A stretch of DNA of 64,000 nucleotides, taken from NCBI RefSeq assembly GCF_011305415.1, contig NZ_JAANOQ010000002.1, positions 181,186 through 245,185 on the forward strand, in the 5' to 3' direction. How positions within the stretch are numbered: position 1 is the stretch's first letter; each line of letters begins with the position of its first letter. This stretch comes from Flavobacterium bernardetii (GTDB taxonomy: Bacteria > Bacteroidota > Bacteroidia > Flavobacteriales > Flavobacteriaceae). This document shows, piece by piece, positions 61,689-64,000 of the stretch. Made by a program: the position numbers and the translations under genes. Below the pieces are notes generated by a model, which saw only the letters and a program-made list of their open reading frames with translations, was not told where the DNA came from and searched no databases.

Positions 61689-62363
61689 TTATTTTTTTAA
61701 AAGATTTTCTATTAAATGAATGTAAAAGGAAGTTGGGTTTATCTCATCATTACAATTTGTAATCGTTTTTAAATGATTTTTTAAAAAATGTTGATGTAAG
61801 GAACCTTGAATTATTGAGGAAACTAAACTTTTAGCATAAGGATAGTCGGGATTTACTTCTTCGACCATTTTTTCTATTCGATAATTCACTTGTTTATATA
61901 TTAAGAAAAATCCTTCTTTGTTTTCTTCGTCAACATGTTTGTTGTAAAGTGTTTTTGTAAATTCTTCAATGATAATTTTATTTAGAATAGCCTCGTTGAC
62001 GTGCTCTGTTGCATTATCATCTTGAATCGTTTCCGTAACAATACAAATTGCTTTTTTTAGTTTTTCTAATTTGTTTTCAATGTTGGCTGTAGAAAAAACC
62101 AAACGATATTCCATCCAAGCCCAATACCATGAAGATAAATATACTAAAAGTTTGTGTTTGTTTTCAAAATATCTATAAATAGAACTTTCATTAGACCCGA
62201 TTTTTTCTCCTAACTTTTTAAAAGTGAATTCTTCGAAACCAATTTCATCAATTAATAAAATACTATTTTGAATGATTCTTTTACCTAAAGTTGAGGTTTC
62301 TGGATCCTTAACATATGTTTTTGGGTTAACTTGAATTTTAATATTTGTTATTAGATTTTCCAT
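61689..62363 (-). CDS. TetR/AcrR family transcriptional regulator
   Basis: The chosen start is the ATG at 62363 (MENLITNIKIQVN), because the in-frame ATG at 62405 overlaps the promoter and operator region. The protein has 224 residues. The N-terminal helix-turn-helix is FTFKKLGEKIGSNESSIYRYFENKHKLLVYLSSWYW. The C-terminal half is a ligand-binding helix bundle. It lies first in the exporter operon, 3 bases before the ABC gene, so it probably controls the exporter and itself. Confidence 0.9.
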   Translation of the reverse strand: MENLITNIKIQVNPKTYVKDPETSTLGKRIIQNSILLIDEIGFEEFTFKKLGEKIGSNESSIYRYFENKHKLLVYLSSWYWAWMEYRLVFSTANIENKLEKLKKAICIVTETIQDDNATEHVNEAILNKIIIEEFTKTLYNKHVDEENKEGFFLIYKQVNYRIEKMVEEVNPDYPYAKSLVSSIIQGSLHQHFLKNHLKTITNCNDEINPTSFYIHLIENLLKK

Positions 62364-62381
62364 ATGTGATAATTTATATCG

Positions 62382-62389
62382 CAAATATA
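62382..62389 (-). promoter_or_regulatory. -7 promoter element of the exporter operon
   Basis: On the minus strand TATATTTG matches TAnnTTTG, 18 bases before the regulator start. A clear -33 TTTG at the usual spacing is not seen. Confidence 0.5.
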
Positions 62390-62402
62390 ATAGTAATACT
62401 AT
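62390..62402. promoter_or_regulatory. Candidate TetR operator, short palindrome
   Basis: ATAGT, 3 bases, ACTAT lies directly upstream of the -7 element, where a bound repressor would block RNA polymerase. Confidence 0.45.
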
Positions 62403-62403
62403 C

Positions 62404-62425
62404 AAAAGTTAATAGTTTAACTTTT
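62404..62425. promoter_or_regulatory. Candidate TetR operator, 22-base inverted repeat
   Basis: Perfect 9-base arms AAAAGTTAA (62404-62412) and TTAACTTTT (62417-62425) flank a 4-base centre. It is next to the shorter palindrome and in the -33 region of the regulator promoter. Confidence 0.55.
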
Positions 62426-62443
62426 ATTTAATATTTGTTCATA

Positions 62444-62476
62444 AAAAAAGCCATCAATTACGATGGCTTTTTATAA
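62444..62476 (-). terminator. Intrinsic terminator of gldC
   Basis: AAAAGCCAT pairs with ATGGCTTTT around 62447-62473; on the minus strand a T run follows. Confidence 0.85.
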
Positions 62477-62491
62477 ATTTTTTATAAAGAT

Positions 62492-62824
62492 TTATTCTTT
62501 CTTTAATTCTAATTTTTCGGCAAAATAATCACAGAAATCTGTCATTGCTCCAGCCATTTTTTCATCGCCTGTAGCGCGTTGGAACGTGTCTGTCATCGCT
62601 ACTAATGTTTGGTGAAAAAAGATTTTCATTTCATCCACTGGCATGTCTTTTGTCCATAAGTCAATACGAAGCGTTTCTTTCGCTTTCGCATCCCAAATAG
62701 ATAATAAAACGGTTTTTGCTTCTTCATTATTTACACCACCATCTTGTGCAGACCAAGTTAATTTTTCTGGCACATTATTTTGATCTAATTCGATATTTAC
62801 TTTAATTTCAGATGTTTTGCTCAT
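62492..62824 (-). CDS. gldC: Gliding motility protein GldC
   Basis: A protein of 110 residues, the size of GldC, with no signal peptide: VNIELDQNNVPEKLTWSAQDGG, then the MKIFFHQTLVAMTDTFQRATGDEKMAGAMTDFCDYFAEKL ending. It is a cytoplasmic protein needed for efficient gliding in Flavobacterium, of unclear biochemical role. It follows gldB, the usual gene neighbour, by 149 bases. Confidence 0.9.
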   Translation of the reverse strand: MSKTSEIKVNIELDQNNVPEKLTWSAQDGGVNNEEAKTVLLSIWDAKAKETLRIDLWTKDMPVDEMKIFFHQTLVAMTDTFQRATGDEKMAGAMTDFCDYFAEKLELKKE

Positions 62825-62920
62825 ACTTATAAATATGTTACTCCGCTGGAGTAAATTACAGGTTAGTTTTTTGTTTTGTATTTTCTAGATGAATTACTTT
62901 TTTTAATTTTTTTATTATTT

Positions 62921-62970
62921 CAAATCGTACATCCCAAATCGTAAGTCGTAAATTGTAAGTCGTAAATCGA
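62921..62970. repeat. AAATCGTA-type tandem repeat between gldC and gldB
   Basis: Units of AAATCGTAAGTCGTA and AAATTGTAAGTCGTAAATCG occur in tandem directly after the gldB stop. Confidence 0.7.
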
Positions 62971-62973
62971 ATA

Positions 62974-63933
62974 CTACTTCTTAGGTTTATATCCAGATTT
63001 ATTAAATATAACTGTTGGTTCTGTTTTTAGAAGTTGTTCTAAAGTTACATCGTTATTTTCCATGTAGCTTTTTACAATTTGCCAACCCAACCATTGTCCA
63101 ACTCTACCAGGTGATTCTTTATCAATATCTAAGTAAAATTTAGTAAACGGCCCGTCTTCAATAAATCGTTGGTAATTTTTGATGTTATTATCGTATAATA
63201 ATTTCTCATTTACTAAATAACTCCACATTTGAGATTCATTTTCGATACAGAATTTTTCTTGCATTTCTGTATATCCTATTTTCTGATAATTAGGAGTTTC
63301 GGGAATCAATACGTCTTTTAAATAGTGTAATTTCCCAAAATAAATCATTTCACTAATTAATGTTTTATCTTGTGATGGTACAATTTTTCTAAAGGCAAAA
63401 TTCGTTACTAAATCGGGTAACATTTGATGTGTTTCTAAATTTGCTTTTTGATATTCTGCAAAAGGCTCATAAAATTTATGATTTTTTCCTAAATAAGTAT
63501 CTAAAGAAATTAAAATTAAATCGTTCGTGTAAAACGCTTTTTTGTCAATTAAAACTTCATTAACAAGTGTAATTACTCTTGGGTTTTTTTCTTCAGGAAA
63601 ATAATGTTTGATACGTGAAACCATCATTTCTAATCCTTCTTCAAATTTCTTATTATCTGGAAACTGTTTTTCAACTTCGGTATTTAATTCTTTAAAAATT
63701 GGGTCGCTTATTTTCGCATACCAAATAGAATCAGGGAATTGTGTAGGAAATAAAAAAGGATATTGGTTTTTTAAATCGGGTAACGTTTTTGGTGTAGCTG
63801 CTGCATATAATTTGTCAAAACGTTCTATATTTAAATCTACTGATTTTTTGACGTCTACCATTTCAACTGCATCATTTTTTTTGCATTGAAGGAAGAAACA
63901 TCCTGAAATTAGTAAAAAGATTAATTTTTTCAT
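62974..63933 (-). CDS. gldB: Gliding motility lipoprotein GldB
   Basis: A protein of 319 residues with a lipobox-like signal end (FFLQC, Cys17). It matches GldB: DVKKSVDLNIERFDKLYAA, then DLVTNFAFRKIVPSQDKTLISEMIYFGKLHYL, and WSYLVNEKLLYDNNIKNYQRFIEDGPFTKFYLDIDKESPGRVGQWLGWQIVKSYM. In Flavobacterium it is an essential gliding and secretion-linked lipoprotein. It lies upstream of gldC, the known order. Confidence 0.92.
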   Translation of the reverse strand: MKKLIFLLISGCFFLQCKKNDAVEMVDVKKSVDLNIERFDKLYAAATPKTLPDLKNQYPFLFPTQFPDSIWYAKISDPIFKELNTEVEKQFPDNKKFEEGLEMMVSRIKHYFPEEKNPRVITLVNEVLIDKKAFYTNDLILISLDTYLGKNHKFYEPFAEYQKANLETHQMLPDLVTNFAFRKIVPSQDKTLISEMIYFGKLHYLKDVLIPETPNYQKIGYTEMQEKFCIENESQMWSYLVNEKLLYDNNIKNYQRFIEDGPFTKFYLDIDKESPGRVGQWLGWQIVKSYMENNDVTLEQLLKTEPTVIFNKSGYKPKK

Positions 63934-63973
63934 CGTTTGAAATTTACTATTTTTATCAAAAATTATTGAACTG

Positions 63974-63981
63974 CAAATATA
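63974..63981 (-). promoter_or_regulatory. -7 promoter element of gldB
   Basis: On the minus strand TATATTTG fits TAnnTTTG, 40 bases before the gldB start. The -33 region runs to the window edge. Confidence 0.5.
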
Positions 63982-64000
63982 TAATTATATAGCTAAATTA

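Overview
The window looks like the chromosome of a gliding Bacteroidota bacterium, most likely Flavobacterium or a close relative in Flavobacteriaceae. The DNA is AT-rich. It carries gldB and gldC, a type IX secretion (T9SS) plug-domain protein, two secreted proteins ending in T9SS C-terminal sorting domains, and the start of an SprB-repeat adhesin. Several genes have Bacteroidetes-type promoters (TAnnTTTG, sometimes with TTTG upstream). There is no prophage, integrase, transposase or CRISPR array. Most of the window is ordinary chromosome.

Layout. 1-5226 (minus): a five-gene run of two phage-tail-collar proteins, a periplasmic-binding-fold protein without a signal peptide, a formyltransferase-like enzyme, and a large adhesin that runs off the left edge. 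This is the least explained part of the window. 5227-5970: a long gene-free AT-rich stretch. 5971-7842: a U32 family protein. 8144-11161: a secreted ELWxxDGT-repeat protein. 11298-14059: a redox/stress operon (pirin, GNAT, OsmC, Fe-S protein, SRPBCC, FMN reductase). 14285-17060: a lipoprotein, a secreted protein and a T9SS cargo protein. 17127-18755: an unknown membrane protein. 18986-22181: fabD, then a HipA-like kinase with DUF3037, an M23 peptidase and a small lipoprotein. 22256-30545: a TonB receptor / TPR lipoprotein / DUF4331 operon, a surface protein, and an ECF sigma/anti-sigma pair that probably drives both. 30608-35106: an EamA exporter, galE, a sugar aminotransferase and waaA. 35171-39937: an S46 dipeptidyl-peptidase, a repeat-rich lipoprotein and small proteins. 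40064-40378: a tRNA operon (Gly, Leu, Leu). 40533-49686: mutS, an rRNA/tRNA methyltransferase, folK-dNK, sppA and an AsmA-like protein. 49825-57240: pruA, apaG, the T9SS plug-domain protein, a methyltransferase, a GxxExxY protein, map and a CoA-transferase. 57276-62363: a TetR-regulated ABC/HlyD/TolC exporter. 62492-63933: gldC and gldB.

How it fits together. Much of the window serves the cell envelope: secretion and gliding (gldB, gldC, plug protein, T9SS cargo, adhesin), lipopolysaccharide (waaA, galE, aminotransferase), exporters and many lipoproteins. The clearest regulatory inference is a matching bipartite promoter motif (AAAACCAAG, 13 bases, CGTA) upstream of both the DUF4331 operon and the 27244-28698 gene, next to the ECF sigma gene. 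Intergenic regions are rich in small repeats: a REP-like palindrome family (one copy inside waaA, read in frame), CTCTGTG-type repeats around the GxxExxY gene, and near-identical terminators on both sides of two secreted-protein cassettes.
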